Below, one piece after another: positions 45,936 to 55,455 of a DNA stretch of 64,000 nt. The stretch covers positions 462,793-526,792 of the forward strand of contig NZ_MASN01000035.1 in assembly GCF_001861355.1 (NCBI RefSeq), written 5' to 3'. Both the position numbers and the translations under genes were made by a program. This DNA is from Natrialba sp. SSL1 (lineage in GTDB: Archaea; Halobacteriota; Halobacteria; Halobacteriales; Natrialbaceae). How positions within the stretch are numbered: the stretch's first letter is position 1; each line of letters begins with the position of its first letter. The notes beneath the pieces are model-generated. The model made no database searches, was not told where the DNA came from, and saw only the letters and a list, made by a program, of their open reading frames with translations.

Positions 45936-46808
45936 ATGACGGTTTCCGATCCGGTCGTCGAGACCGTCGTGGCGACGTTGAGTCGGTCAGCGACGGAGAT
46001 TCGACAGGGGCTGGTCGGTCGCCGGGGCGCCGTCGACGAGGAGAACCCGAGCGGCGAGACCCAGGTCGAAGCCGACATCTGGGCGGACGAGTTGCTCGCC
46101 GAGCGGCTCTCGGCGATCGACGGGATTAGTCAGTACGCGAGCGAGGAGCGCGAAGCGATCATCGACTGTGGTGGAGACGCGGCTTCGACGGACGGCTACA
46201 CCGTCGCCGTCGACCCCCTCGATGGCTCCTCGAATCTCACCTCCAACAACGCGATGGGGACCATCGTCGGCGTCTACGACGCACCGCTGCCAGCCCGCGG
46301 CGAGGACCTCGTCGCGGCCGCGTACGTGCTCTACGGCCCGATCACGACGATGCTCCTCGCAACCGAAGACACCGTCTCGGAGTACGAGTTGACCGGCGGC
46401 GAGCGACGCCGCATCCGCGAGGACGTCACGCTTCCCGACGACCCGGTCGTCTACGGCTTCGGCGGTCGCGTTCCCGACTGGACCGACACGTTCACGGAAT
46501 ACGCCCGTGAGATCGAAACCGAGCTCAAACTGCGCTACGGCGGCGCGATGATCGGTGACGTCAACCAGGTCGTCACCTACGGCGGCATCTTCGGCTACCC
46601 GGGACTCGAGTCCCGTCCTGAAGGGAAGCTTCGCCTCCAGTTCGAGGGGAGCCCGATTGGGTACATCATCGAACGAGCGGGTGGCCGCTCCTCGAACGGC
46701 GAGCAATCGCTGCTAACCGTCGAACCAAGCGAGGGTATTCACGAGCGGACACCGGTGTTCGTCGGCAACGAGCCGCTGATCGACCGACTCGAGACGCAGT
46801 TGTCCTGA
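45936..46808 (+). CDS. fbp: Fructose-1,6-bisphosphatase
   Basis: 290 residues of the class I FBPase type. The metal site is [16 protein letters not shown] (about 88-103); an earlier acidic pair is in [14 protein letters not shown] and the substrate region is [14 protein letters not shown] and [22 protein letters not shown]. It dephosphorylates fructose 1,6-bisphosphate, the committed step of gluconeogenesis. The gene begins one base after the aldolase stop, so the two are one operon under the TrmB-type site. Confidence 0.92.
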   Translation: MTVSDPVVETVVATLSRSATEIRQGLVGRRGAVDEENPSGETQVEADIWADELLAERLSAIDGISQYASEEREAIIDCGGDAASTDGYTVAVDPLDGSSNLTSNNAMGTIVGVYDAPLPARGEDLVAAAYVLYGPITTMLLATEDTVSEYELTGGERRRIREDVTLPDDPVVYGFGGRVPDWTDTFTEYAREIETELKLRYGGAMIGDVNQVVTYGGIFGYPGLESRPEGKLRLQFEGSPIGYIIERAGGRSSNGEQSLLTVEPSEGIHERTPVFVGNEPLIDRLETQLS

Positions 46809-46901
46809 GCCGAGCGCTGCGGCCGGAACTGGAGTCAGCCCGGAACCGGACCACGATTTTCGCCCTCGGTATTCACTGACGACGTGTCGCAGTCGGCTCC
46901 G

Positions 46902-47159
46902 TCACCACGGCCGCGTGATCGACACGTAGCCTGCAACACCGAGAAACAGCGCCGCGTAAAACGCCCAGCGCGGCCAGCCGGTCTGCAAGAACCACAGCGT
47001 CAGAAACAGGACGAACGCCGCAACGATGATCGCGTCGGCGACAACCCGGCCGATCCCGCCAAGGATCGTGCTAGCACTAGCACTGGTACTGGCGCTAGCG
47101 CCGGAAGTCGAAGCCGACCCGGTACTCGAGTGCGACGAGTCGTCGCTCACTGTTGCCAC
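46902..47159 (-). CDS. Small membrane protein with Ser/Thr/Ala head
   Basis: 85 residues. The first 30 are Ser/Thr/Ala low complexity (encoded by GCTAGC/ACTAGC-type repeats near 47070-47110); two hydrophobic helices (about 33-58 and 65-80) follow, ending VSITRPW. The hydrophobic part is gene-like with good codon use; the N-terminal part may be a repeat expansion. Convergent with fbp. Confidence 0.55.
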   Translation of the reverse strand: MATVSDDSSHSSTGSASTSGASASTSASASTILGGIGRVVADAIIVAAFVLFLTLWFLQTGWPRWAFYAALFLGVAGYVSITRPW

Positions 47160-47216
47160 CTTGTAGGAAGCGACGCGCTGGTCACCGGGATCGGTCGTCG
47201 CCGTCGTTGGCCGCGT

Positions 47217-48452
47217 TCAGAAGTGAAAGCCATAGCGTTCAGTCAGTCTGTACGCACCGACGCCCCAGACGTAGCTCTGGCCGGGCCACCAGGTGCGAGC
47301 ATTGTTGAAGCCAGCGATGAGGACGTCGTCATCGTCGCCCTCCGGATCGGCGTGAAAGCTCACCGACCCGCTGTCACCGTCAGTCAAATCCATCTCTCCG
47401 CCCCAGCGGATCTGACCGTACCGACAGAAGTCATCCGTAAAGCAGGTCACCGCGTCGATTCCCTGGATCGCACCCGTCGTGTGGCCGGTCATCGCGCCGA
47501 CCTTCTCGAGTCGTTCGTCGCGAGCCATGAGATCCGCGAGGCCGAATTTGGTGTACTGGCCGCGCACTCGCAGCGACGGCTGCGTATCGATCAAACTGGA
47601 CGGTTCGATGTCACCCGTCGGTTCGATCGTGGCGAAGTCTTCGACCGGATGCGCGCTTGCGACGGTGCCGAGCGGAACGTGGTCTGAATCCTGGATGGGG
47701 AGCGAGACGGGTTCGCCAACCGGATCGGGCCCACTGTTGAAGGCGTGTTCTGCCGTGACAAAGAACGATTGCTCCGTGTCGGGGTTGTATAGTGCCGGCC
47801 CGAGCGTTGCCAGACTCGTCGGCGTCTCGCAGGCGACACCGCTCGGGGCGTATCCGTTGTGAACGTGTTCGAGGATACGCGGCTCGAACGAGTCACGACC
47901 GGCCTCGATGTTCTCGACGCTCTCGAGATCCTCCGCGTCTTCGATGTCGCCGACATCTTCCAGGTCGTCGATCCCGTCGTTGTCGAAAAGTGCCTCAATG
48001 TCGACTGGAATGCCGGCGACGAGCTGGTCGAGGAGGTCCCGAACGGAGTCCCAGTCGCGCGAGATCCCGACCGAGACTGTCGCCGTCTCGCTCTGGTAGG
48101 AGCCGGGAACGACCGCGCTCCCGAGATAGCCGGTGAACGCGAGTCGTGCCAGCCGTTCGTTCAGCTCGATTGCGGACTCGACTGCAGCGTACCAGTCTGC
48201 AGGGACGTATCGCGTTCGCTCTGTCAACGACCAGGGGTCGTTCGGATCGTCCCTGACGAGTGCGGTAACGATCGGTACGTCGCCGTCGTCGGCTCGCAAG
48301 AAGTCCTCGACGCCGAGGAACTGTGCCATGCCAACGGCGTAGCCACCGGTCACGAGCGTCCGGACGAACTCACGACGGTCCATCCCCGAATCGAGTCGAT
48401 CCCGAATCGTCGCGAGTCGTCGGGTAGAACGTTCTATCGTCTCATCTGACAT
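47217..48452 (-). CDS. Chymotrypsin-like serine protease, probably exported by Tat
   Basis: 411 residues. Near the N-terminus DRREFVRTLVTGGYAVGMAQ looks like a Tat signal, though preceded by about 23 charged residues. The triad can be traced: His in FFVTAEHAFN (near 236), Asp in PVEDFATIEP (near 270) and Ser in TDGDSGSVSF (near 359). An acidic repeat segment (about 165-190, DDLEDVGDIEDAEDLE) sits ahead of the catalytic domain. Extracellular proteolysis is likely. The ATG at 48452 (MSDETIERSTRRLATI) was chosen over one further upstream. Confidence 0.7.
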   Translation of the reverse strand: MSDETIERSTRRLATIRDRLDSGMDRREFVRTLVTGGYAVGMAQFLGVEDFLRADDGDVPIVTALVRDDPNDPWSLTERTRYVPADWYAAVESAIELNERLARLAFTGYLGSAVVPGSYQSETATVSVGISRDWDSVRDLLDQLVAGIPVDIEALFDNDGIDDLEDVGDIEDAEDLESVENIEAGRDSFEPRILEHVHNGYAPSGVACETPTSLATLGPALYNPDTEQSFFVTAEHAFNSGPDPVGEPVSLPIQDSDHVPLGTVASAHPVEDFATIEPTGDIEPSSLIDTQPSLRVRGQYTKFGLADLMARDERLEKVGAMTGHTTGAIQGIDAVTCFTDDFCRYGQIRWGGEMDLTDGDSGSVSFHADPEGDDDDVLIAGFNNARTWWPGQSYVWGVGAYRLTERYGFHF

Positions 48453-49188
48453 GTGTTTGGGAGTCGATGCCGTCTTCGATTTCACCTCGTCACGTCAAAG
48501 CTAATATTCACGTACACGGGTTATTGCAGCTGTATCTGCAGGATAGGCAGAATTATGGATAGGCGTTGTGCCTGCAGTTGTCACCAGTAAACACCCTATT
48601 TCAACGGCCCGCTGACACATGTCTGGACACGAATACACTCGGCCTGAATACTCACTCGCGATATAATGACTGGACGACTGAACGCAAACGTTCGTCACGC
48701 CATCGGCAATACGTTGCACTGTCTCCGTGCTGGTGACCGCGGAGACAACCGCCGAACCGACACACCTCCAACCGGTTCGTGACACCCACGTCGCACATTC
48801 CCCCCAACTCGTCCGCTCGTGGCGTGTGCCGCCCTGCCGCGTCGCTGGGTGTTCGATACCGGTGTTCCTCTCACTCTCCGTTTCCCACCTGCTGAGCACG
48901 TCCGCTGTCGGGAGCCACGACACCTCGCTGCCGGAGTGTTTGGGTTTGGCACTCGTTACTGACTGGTAACCACTTGTAGGACGAGGATACGGCTCGCATA
49001 ACAATACCCACAATTGGGATAGCACCGACTGAACTACGGTTGCTCCCGGTGGGCGACGGCGAACGGTCGGTACTGCGTGGTGGATACTGATTGGACATCC
49101 GACATCCGCCATCCAACAGCCGGCATCCGACCCGCTCGCTGCTCTTGGCCACAGACAGGCTATCCGGTTCGATTCCGGGTGGGAGTCT
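48453..49188. other. 736-base interval without a recognisable gene
   Basis: The largest gap apart from the origin region. It is less GC-rich than its neighbours, and its open frames are Ser/Thr/Arg/Cys-rich with no family resemblance. It includes short microrepeats (GGATAGGC at 48541 and 48558; CATCCGACATCCGCCATCC near 49088). It may be gene remains or a regulatory region. Confidence 0.5.
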
Positions 49189-49539
49189 ATGCAATCCGAC
49201 GCCGTCTATTCGGTACCGCGGCTAACCGTTACCGTCACAACGAGTGACCTCGATCGACTTCTCTGGGGGCTCGTTGCCGTCTCGCTCGTCGGAGATGTCG
49301 TGACGACGTTTCTCGGCCTCCATCTCGGATTGACCGAGTCGAATCCGATCGCCCGAAGCGCGATCGATGGCTACGGACTCGTCGGAATGCTCGTTCTGAA
49401 AGCCGCCGCTGTCGGCGTCGGACTCTGCTGTCGGCCGCTCCTCCCTAGAGTGTACCAGCCGATCGTTCCAGCAGGGCTGGCCCTCCCGTGGCTCATCGCG
49501 AGCGGGATTAACGCCTACATGATTTCGACGGTACTCTGA
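49189..49539 (+). CDS. Small membrane protein (DUF5658-like, label unverified)
   Basis: 116 residues with three membrane helices. The central motif GDVVTTFLGLHLGLTESNPI with the Asp and NP pair is what I associate with the DUF5658 family of archaea. Function unknown. The ATG at 49189 follows a region with no clear ribosome site. Confidence 0.65.
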   Translation: MQSDAVYSVPRLTVTVTTSDLDRLLWGLVAVSLVGDVVTTFLGLHLGLTESNPIARSAIDGYGLVGMLVLKAAAVGVGLCCRPLLPRVYQPIVPAGLALPWLIASGINAYMISTVL

Positions 49540-49620
49540 GACCGGAAGCGCGCCGAAAGTCGCTGTTTCGCTCGACGTGACAACTGATGGAGGAGGTATC
49601 TGTTTGCTCCGGTTCGACGA

Positions 49621-50082
49621 TCACTCGTCGTCGACGAACTCGCGTTTCAGCGAGAGTGCAGTCCGGTCGAACTCACACACCAGTTCGTCGTCCTGATTGA
49701 ATACTTCAACGTGCATAGTGACGACACCGCGTTCGCCGTCGCTGGTCTCGCGTTTGTCGGTAACAGTCGACTGGACGCGAAGGGTATCGCCGTGAAATAC
49801 GGGATGGGGGTGTTCGACGTTGTCGTACGAGAGATTCGCGACGATGGTCCCGTCGGTCGTCTCGGGAATCGAAATGCCGACGGCGAGACTCATCGTGTAG
49901 AGGCCGTTGACCAGCCGTTCACCGAAGTCGGTATCGGCCGCGAACTCGCCGTCTAAGTGCAGCGGTTGCTGATTCATCGTCATATCGCAGAACCGCTGGT
50001 TGTCGCTCTCAGAAACCGTTCGCCGTCGTTCGTGTTCGATCGTTTCGCCGACCGTGAACTCCTCGTAGTACAAACCGGTCAT
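49621..50082 (-). CDS. MaoC-like hotdog-fold hydratase
   Basis: 153 residues. The hotdog pattern is visible: EEFTVGETIEHERRRTVSES, the hydratase Asp/His-type segment in MTMNQQPLHLDGEFAADT and GLYTMSLAVGISIPE. MaoC proteins hydrate enoyl-CoA thioesters. Its length is that of single-domain MaoC proteins. The ATG at 50082 was chosen; a T-rich TATA (ACTATCTTTTTGAGG on the minus strand) lies about 25 bases upstream, giving a leaderless mRNA. Possible partners in the window are the CitE-like lyase and the acyl-CoA dehydrogenase. Confidence 0.8.
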   Translation of the reverse strand: MTGLYYEEFTVGETIEHERRRTVSESDNQRFCDMTMNQQPLHLDGEFAADTDFGERLVNGLYTMSLAVGISIPETTDGTIVANLSYDNVEHPHPVFHGDTLRVQSTVTDKRETSDGERGVVTMHVEVFNQDDELVCEFDRTALSLKREFVDDE

Positions 50083-50243
50083 ACGTGCGACGTGGCGGGG
50101 TCGCCTCAAAAAGATAGTGTAGTGGTGGCGCTCAACCGCTGTTGTGCCGTCACCATGGCCGACGCACTGGCCAGAGTGAAAGCGTACTACTAGTGCTACT
50201 ACAACGACTACAACGACTACAGAGTGCCTTCTACAGCACCCAC

Positions 50244-51644
50244 TCACTCCACCAGTTCTGACTCCTCACCAGCGTCCTGTTGCACCCAGATCGTCTTCGT
50301 ATTGGTAAACTCACGGATACCGTCGCGGGCGAGTTCGCGACCGTAGCCCGAATCCTTCACGCCGCCGAATGGCAGCCGTGGATCGGACTTGACGAGTTCG
50401 TTCACGAACGCAAGTCCCGAGTCGAACTCGCGGGCAACGCGCTCGCCGCGTTCCAGATCGTCAGTCCAGACACTCGCGCCGAGACCGAATCGGGTATCGT
50501 TAGCCTTCTCGATCGCAGCCGCCTCGTCGGGAACCCGGAACACCGTTGCGACGGGACCGAACAGTTCCTCCTGGTCGGCGGGTGCGTCCTCGGGAACGTC
50601 GGTCAGCACGGTCGGCGGGTAAAACGCACCCTCGCGGTCCATCGGTTCGCCACCCAACCGGATCTCACCACCCTGCTTGACAGTGTTCTCTACCTGCTCG
50701 TGCAGTTGGTCGAGCAGATCCGGCCGCGCCTGCGGACCGATATCGGTCTCCTCATCCAACGGGTCGCCGACATCCTGCGCGTCCATCTCCTCAGTAAAGC
50801 GATCGACAAACTCGTCGTAGACGTCCTCGACGACGATGAACCGCTTCGCCGCAATACAGGACTGTCCCGAGTTCAGGAGTCGGGCCTGAACTGCTGTCTC
50901 GACCGTCTCGTCCAACGGGGCGTCCTCGAGTACCACGAACGGATCGCTGCCGCCGAGTTCGAGGACGGTCTTTTTGAGTTCGCTACCGGCGGTTTCGGCG
51001 ACTGCACGGCCTGCACCATCGCTTCCGGTGAGCGTGACTCCCCGAACACGTTCATCCTCGATTACCGCCTCGATTTCGCTGGAGTCGAGTAATAGCGTCG
51101 TGAAGACATCCTCGGGGAAGCCAGCCTCGCTGAAGATATCCTCGATCGCGCGTGCGCAGCCAGGAACGTTCGAGGCGTGTTTCAACAGGCCGACGTTCCC
51201 CGCAACGAGGTTCGGAGCGGCGAATCGGAACACCTGCCAGAACGGGAAGTTCCACGGCATGATCGCGAGGATCGGTCCAAGCGGCTGGTGTGCGACGACC
51301 GTTCGGGCGTTCGGATCGCCTGCGACCACCTCATCCTGCAGGAACTCGGCCGCGTGCTCGCCGTAGTACTCACAGGCCCAGGCACACTTCTCGACCTCGG
51401 CGCGGGCCTGCTCGATCGGCTTTCCCATCTCTCGCGTCATCAACTCGGCGTACTCCTCGGTGTTCTCCCGAAGCATGTCGCCCGCATTCACGAGCAACCG
51501 CTGGCGCGTCTCGATTGGCACGTCACGCCACTCCTCGAACGCAGCCTGTGCGCGCTCGAGTCGATCCTCGCGTTCGCTCGCATCCGTTTCGTCGTACGTT
51601 TCGATTACGTCGCCGGTTGCCGGGTTCGTACTCTCGATAGACAT
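50244..51644 (-). CDS. NAD(P)-dependent aldehyde dehydrogenase, succinate-semialdehyde type
   Basis: 466 residues. VLELGGSDPFVVLEDA carries the general-base Glu and LNSGQSCIAAKRF the catalytic Cys (near 262); NFPFWQVFRFAAPNLVAGN is the cofactor region. This pattern (AKRFIV, LGGSDPF) is that of succinate-semialdehyde dehydrogenases (Sad/GabD type). The ATG at 51644 (MSIESTNPATGDVIETY) matches the family. Divergent from a glutamate dehydrogenase gene by 290 bases, which suggests a shared role in glutamate or 4-aminobutyrate use. Confidence 0.85.
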   Translation of the reverse strand: MSIESTNPATGDVIETYDETDASEREDRLERAQAAFEEWRDVPIETRQRLLVNAGDMLRENTEEYAELMTREMGKPIEQARAEVEKCAWACEYYGEHAAEFLQDEVVAGDPNARTVVAHQPLGPILAIMPWNFPFWQVFRFAAPNLVAGNVGLLKHASNVPGCARAIEDIFSEAGFPEDVFTTLLLDSSEIEAVIEDERVRGVTLTGSDGAGRAVAETAGSELKKTVLELGGSDPFVVLEDAPLDETVETAVQARLLNSGQSCIAAKRFIVVEDVYDEFVDRFTEEMDAQDVGDPLDEETDIGPQARPDLLDQLHEQVENTVKQGGEIRLGGEPMDREGAFYPPTVLTDVPEDAPADQEELFGPVATVFRVPDEAAAIEKANDTRFGLGASVWTDDLERGERVAREFDSGLAFVNELVKSDPRLPFGGVKDSGYGRELARDGIREFTNTKTIWVQQDAGEESELVE

Positions 51645-51934
51645 ACGAAAGCCGACCACGAGGAACTGCTTCAAACGAACGGGCAGTTCTCTCCTGCCGA
51701 ACAGTTCTGTATTGCCGGCGGTACTAGCGGATGGGGTCCGTCAATGGCCGCCCTATTGAGCAAGTATTGCACGAATCACGAGGGAGTAACAAGGGTTATG
51801 ACGGTGGGTCGGAAACTCACACATCTACACCCGCCGGCGGTTTCAGTACGCCGACACGACGTGGGATGGCCACGTTCAGTCGAGCTGTCGTCTGATCGTC
51901 GTCTTGTGCGGGTACAGCCTTCACCACTCTCACT

Positions 51935-53212
51935 ATGACCGCAGCCGAACCGACAACGGAACCCGACGAAGAGGAAAGCGCAGTCGAAACAGCCCGTCGC
52001 CAACTCGAGCGTGCGGCCGCACACTTGGATGTCGACGAGGGCATCGTCGAGCGGCTTCGTCACCCGACCAGCGTCTACCGAGTCACGATTCCACTCGAGC
52101 GCGACGACGGCACGCGCGAGATGTTCACCGGCTACCGCGCCCACCACGACAGCGTTCGTGGACCCTACAAGGGCGGACTGCGCTATCACCCTGCCGTCAA
52201 CGAAGAGGAGTGTGTCGGTCTCTCGATGTGGATGACCTGGAAGTGTGCCGTGATGGACCTTCCCTTCGGCGGCGCGAAAGGTGGCGTCGTCGTCGACCCC
52301 AAAGACCTCAGTACGGACGAGAAAGAGCGCCTCACCCGTCGGTTCGCCGAGGAGCTTCGACCCGTTATCGGCCCGATGAAAGACATCCCGGCACCGGACA
52401 TGGGGACCGATCCCGAGACGATGGCCTGGTTCATGGACGCCTATTCGATGCAAGAAGGCGAAACCACGCCTGGCGTCGTGACCGGCAAGCCGCCAGTTAT
52501 CGGTGGCTCCCAGGGTCGTGAGAAGTCGCCCGGCCGGAGTGTCGGAATCATCACTGCGGAGGCGGTCGACTACTACGACTGGGATCTCGACGAAACGACT
52601 GTTGCCGTACAAGGGTTCGGCAGCGTTGGCGCGAACGCCGCCCGCTATCTGGACGAACGCGGTGCCTCCATCGTTGCCGTCTCCGACATCGACGGCGCAA
52701 TTTACGACCCAGACGGCCTCGATACGAACGACGTAGAAGATCACGACGAAACACCCGGCATGGTCTCGGGCTACAATGCTCCACAGTCGCTCACCAACGA
52801 GGAACTACTCGAACTCGACGTCGACGTGCTCATCCCCGCCGCGATTGGGAACGTACTCACCGGCGATAACGCGCGCAACGTCAACGCCGACATGATCGTC
52901 GAGGGGGCGAACGGTCCAACGACCTCGACGGCCGACCAGATCTTCGAAAGTCGGGACATTCCGGTTATCCCGGACATTCTCGCGAACGCAGGCGGCGTCA
53001 CCGTCTCGTACTTCGAGTGGCTCCAGGACATCAACCGCCGCGCCTGGAGTCTGGAACGCGTCCACGAGGAACTCGAGACGGAGATGCTCCGCGCCTGGGG
53101 CGCGGTCTGTGACGAGTACGGACGCAACGACGTGACCTGGCGCGATGCGGCGTACATCGTCGCATTACAGCGCATCGCAGAAGCACACGAGGCACGCGGG
53201 CTCTGGCCGTAA
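51935..53212 (+). CDS. gdhA: Glutamate dehydrogenase 1
   Basis: 425 residues of the hexameric GDH family. The glutamate-binding and catalytic segment is [12 protein letters not shown] and [20 protein letters not shown] (catalytic Lys in GGAKGG), the active Asp is in [10 protein letters not shown], and the dinucleotide loop is [12 protein letters not shown]. An acidic head of about 18 residues precedes the fold. It interconverts glutamate and 2-oxoglutarate. Cofactor not certain. Followed by a CCCAGG-rich stretch and ORB-like repeats leading to orc1. Confidence 0.92.
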   Translation: MTAAEPTTEPDEEESAVETARRQLERAAAHLDVDEGIVERLRHPTSVYRVTIPLERDDGTREMFTGYRAHHDSVRGPYKGGLRYHPAVNEEECVGLSMWMTWKCAVMDLPFGGAKGGVVVDPKDLSTDEKERLTRRFAEELRPVIGPMKDIPAPDMGTDPETMAWFMDAYSMQEGETTPGVVTGKPPVIGGSQGREKSPGRSVGIITAEAVDYYDWDLDETTVAVQGFGSVGANAARYLDERGASIVAVSDIDGAIYDPDGLDTNDVEDHDETPGMVSGYNAPQSLTNEELLELDVDVLIPAAIGNVLTGDNARNVNADMIVEGANGPTTSTADQIFESRDIPVIPDILANAGGVTVSYFEWLQDINRRAWSLERVHEELETEMLRAWGAVCDEYGRNDVTWRDAAYIVALQRIAEAHEARGLWP

Positions 53213-53268
53213 TTATCCACACCCAGGCACAGACCTACACCCAGGCCCAGGCTCAGACACAAACCCAG

Positions 53269-53288
53269 ACCCCCAATTCAGACTGAAA
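53269..53288 (-). repeat. ORB-like origin repeat, copy a
   Basis: ACCCCCAATTCAGACTGAAA; the reverse complement is TTTCAGTCTGAATTGGGGGT. One of a set sharing TTTCACTCTGAAT plus a G-string. It lies between the gdhA and orc1 3' ends, on the far side of the initiator gene from the main cluster. Confidence 0.65.
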
Positions 53289-53387
53289 GCGTCACACAGA
53301 CACTCACCGATTTGTACCGTCCCCACACCGCACGACGGAGCAACCGGCTCACACAGTCTGTGTAGCAACCACCCACGTTTCTCCCCC

Positions 53388-53408
53388 ACCCCCGTCGTTC
53401 AGACTGTA
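53388..53408 (-). repeat. Degenerate ORB-like repeat
   Basis: Starts ACCCCCGTCG and continues TTCAGACTGTA: the same G-string and TTCAGACTG core as copy a but with an altered spacer of one extra base. Lower confidence than the other copies. Confidence 0.45.
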
Positions 53409-53472
53409 CTCGAGTACGAACGACAGTGCGAGACAAGCGTGACCAAAAACTACGAGAACGAGGATAGCTCCG

Positions 53473-54765
53473 TCACGAGAACGAAGACAGATCCGTCTCC
53501 ACGTCGTGCTCTCGCGAGGAGTCGCCACCATTTGCGAGTTGCTCGTAGGACGGCAGGTCCTCGAGTGAGGAATCGCGTTTGACCGCCTTGACAATGTGCT
53601 TCGGGTCCGTCACAAGTCGATGGAGGAGGTAACTCCCCTGTGAACGGCCGCCGCCGGTCTTTTCAGACTCGATGACGCCGAGGAACGCCTGTTCCTTGAG
53701 CTGGCGATAGAGTCCATTCTCCGTGATCGGATCGTTTGCGACCAGTTCGCAGATACCGACGTAGCGCTGGTAGATCTCCCGCGTCTTGTACGTCTCGCGA
53801 TCGCCCGTGATGATGCGACTCGCGAGCGAGTACAGTGCGAGTTTGGCGTGAACCGTCGCACCGCTGGTCAGTTCTTCGATACGGTTGATCTCGGCTACCT
53901 CCTGGGCCTGCTGGATGTGTTCCTCCGAGACCGACTCCGACCCGGTGCGCCGCGCCAACTCGCCTGCTTCCTTCAGAATCTCGATCGCCTTACGTGCGTC
54001 TCCGTGTTTCTTCGCTGCGAGTGCAGCACAGAGTTCGATTGTCCCATCCTCGAGGACGTCGGGCTGGAAGGCGTCCTCGCGGTTGCGCATGATTTCGCGG
54101 AGCTGGGAGGCATCGTACGGGTGGAAGAACAGTTCGCGGTGGCCGAAGCTGCTGTCGATGCGCTCGTCTAAGGTTTCGCGGTACTGAACCTTGTTGCTGA
54201 TGCCGATGACGCCGATGTAGGCGTCAGTCTTGCGCGCTTCGCGGGCGCGGGAGAGTTGCATCAGGATGTTGCTGTTATCGAGTTTGTCGATCTCGTCTAA
54301 GATGACGATGACGGCGTCGAAGAAGGACTCCAGAATACGCCAGATATGCTGGTAGTACTCCATGGTCCCGACGCCACGAAGGGGGATGTGGTCCTGGTAG
54401 CCGGTCTGTTCTTTGAGACTCAGGGCGAGTTGGCGGGTCGCACGCGTCTCCGTATTCGCTTCGGAGCAGTCGACGTAGAGGACGCCACAGTCGATTTCGT
54501 TGCTGCTGGCGGCGTCCTGGGCTCGCGTGGCGACGTGACGGGAGATGAGACTCTTCCCGGTTCCGGTTTTGCCGTAGATCATCACGTTGTTCGGTGGATC
54601 GCCGCGCGTGATCGCGCCGACTTCGGCGGCAACGGACTGGATTTCGTTGTCCCGACCGACGATCCGGTCCTCATCGGGGACGTGCCCGACGTGGAGGAGT
54701 TCCTTCCGATTGAAGATCGGATCGTGAGATTGGAAGAGCGGGTCCCCACCGGCCGTATCAGCCAT
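53473..54765 (-). CDS. orc1: Orc1/Cdc6 replication initiator
   Basis: 430 residues. AAA+ ATPase with Walker A GKTGTGKS at 65-72, Walker B ILDEID near 155-160 and a sensor-type GISNKVQ; then a C-terminal winged-helix domain (about 330-410, VANDPITENGLYRQLKEQ ... SQGSYLLHRL) for origin DNA binding. It marks origins and helps load MCM. The ATG at 54765 (MADTAGGDPLF) was chosen since a clear TATA (TTATAAAA, 54789-54796) lies about 25-30 bases upstream. ORB-like repeats flank it. The C-terminus ends in an acidic tail. Confidence 0.95.
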   Translation of the reverse strand: MADTAGGDPLFQSHDPIFNRKELLHVGHVPDEDRIVGRDNEIQSVAAEVGAITRGDPPNNVMIYGKTGTGKSLISRHVATRAQDAASSNEIDCGVLYVDCSEANTETRATRQLALSLKEQTGYQDHIPLRGVGTMEYYQHIWRILESFFDAVIVILDEIDKLDNSNILMQLSRAREARKTDAYIGVIGISNKVQYRETLDERIDSSFGHRELFFHPYDASQLREIMRNREDAFQPDVLEDGTIELCAALAAKKHGDARKAIEILKEAGELARRTGSESVSEEHIQQAQEVAEINRIEELTSGATVHAKLALYSLASRIITGDRETYKTREIYQRYVGICELVANDPITENGLYRQLKEQAFLGVIESEKTGGGRSQGSYLLHRLVTDPKHIVKAVKRDSSLEDLPSYEQLANGGDSSREHDVETDLSSFS

Positions 54766-54913
54766 GCTTCCATTCTGGGAGACCGGTATTATAAAACCAT
54801 GGGAAAGAATGCAGACTGATAATGAATCACGACTGGGCTCTATTTGACTGCAGTAGCGCTGGAAACGGCTGAAATACAAGATGTGAACGAACGAATCAGT
54901 GGTGAACAGGCCC

Positions 54914-54933
54914 ACCCCTGATTCAGAGTGAAA
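54914..54933 (-). repeat. ORB-like origin repeat, copy b
   Basis: ACCCCTGATTCAGAGTGAAA; the reverse complement is TTTCACTCTGAATCAGGGGT. The G-string points towards orc1. The distance to the orc1 ATG is 149 bases. Confidence 0.75.
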
Positions 54934-55281
54934 GGCAGCGATGAATAGGGGGTGATGTGGGAGAGGAAGGGAGGGTGATGGGAGAAAGCGAAGTAAGTGG
55001 GAGAGAAGAGCGAGTGAGAGTGGTGAGAGGAGAACTGAGAGCGGGTGAAGATGGTGAGAGGAGAGAGAAGAGTGAATGGAGGAGATGGGAGGGAAAATAA
55101 GGGCGAGTGAAGGAGGTAAGAGACGTGAGAAAGAGCGGTATCAAATAGTACCGCTGGAGGGAGGTGGCTCTCCAGCGACCGATCCCTCACTGTTATCCCC
55201 GATAGGTCATCGGCACGTCATTGGCACACCATCGGCGGTTCCACTGTAGATTATCGATTCAACAGCAAATCTTCAGTATGT

Positions 55282-55296
55282 ATTCTAGTCTAGAAT
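55282..55296. repeat. Perfect palindrome at AT-rich origin centre
   Basis: ATTCTAG-T-CTAGAAT. It sits in the most AT-rich part of the region, with further CTAG words at 55302 and 55349. A likely unwinding element or protein site. Confidence 0.7.
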
Positions 55297-55435
55297 CGTT
55301 TCTAGTTATAGTTTGAATGTTGTGGTTCCAGCAACAGGTTCCGAATACTAGAAACTCATACCAAACGTTGGCAGAGACCCGAAGCAATCAGCAACTCCCC
55401 CTCGCTCTCTCCACCCCCACCCTCCCACAGAGAGG

Positions 55436-55455
55436 ATACACTCTGAATGAGGGGT
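55436..55455 (+). repeat. ORB-like origin repeat, copy c
   Basis: ATACACTCTGAATGAGGGGT, differing from the consensus TTTCACTCTGAATGAGGGGT only at the first three bases. Opposite in orientation to copy b, so b and c bracket the purine stretch and the AT-rich centre. Confidence 0.75.

Noticed and set aside
48501..49112. Minus-strand open frame, 203 codons
   Set aside because: Composition rich in Ser, Thr, Arg and Cys, not acidic, no motif, no promoter; left as an unexplained gap.
49160..49190. tRNA-like T-arm (CCGGTTCGATTCCGG)
   Set aside because: The seven bases after it (TGGGAGT) have no matching acceptor strand upstream and there is no anticodon arm at the right distance.
53216..53268. CCCAGG-rich stretch after gdhA as a separate repeat family
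   Set aside because: Spacing is irregular and it merges with the ORB-like copy a; not enough structure for its own entry.
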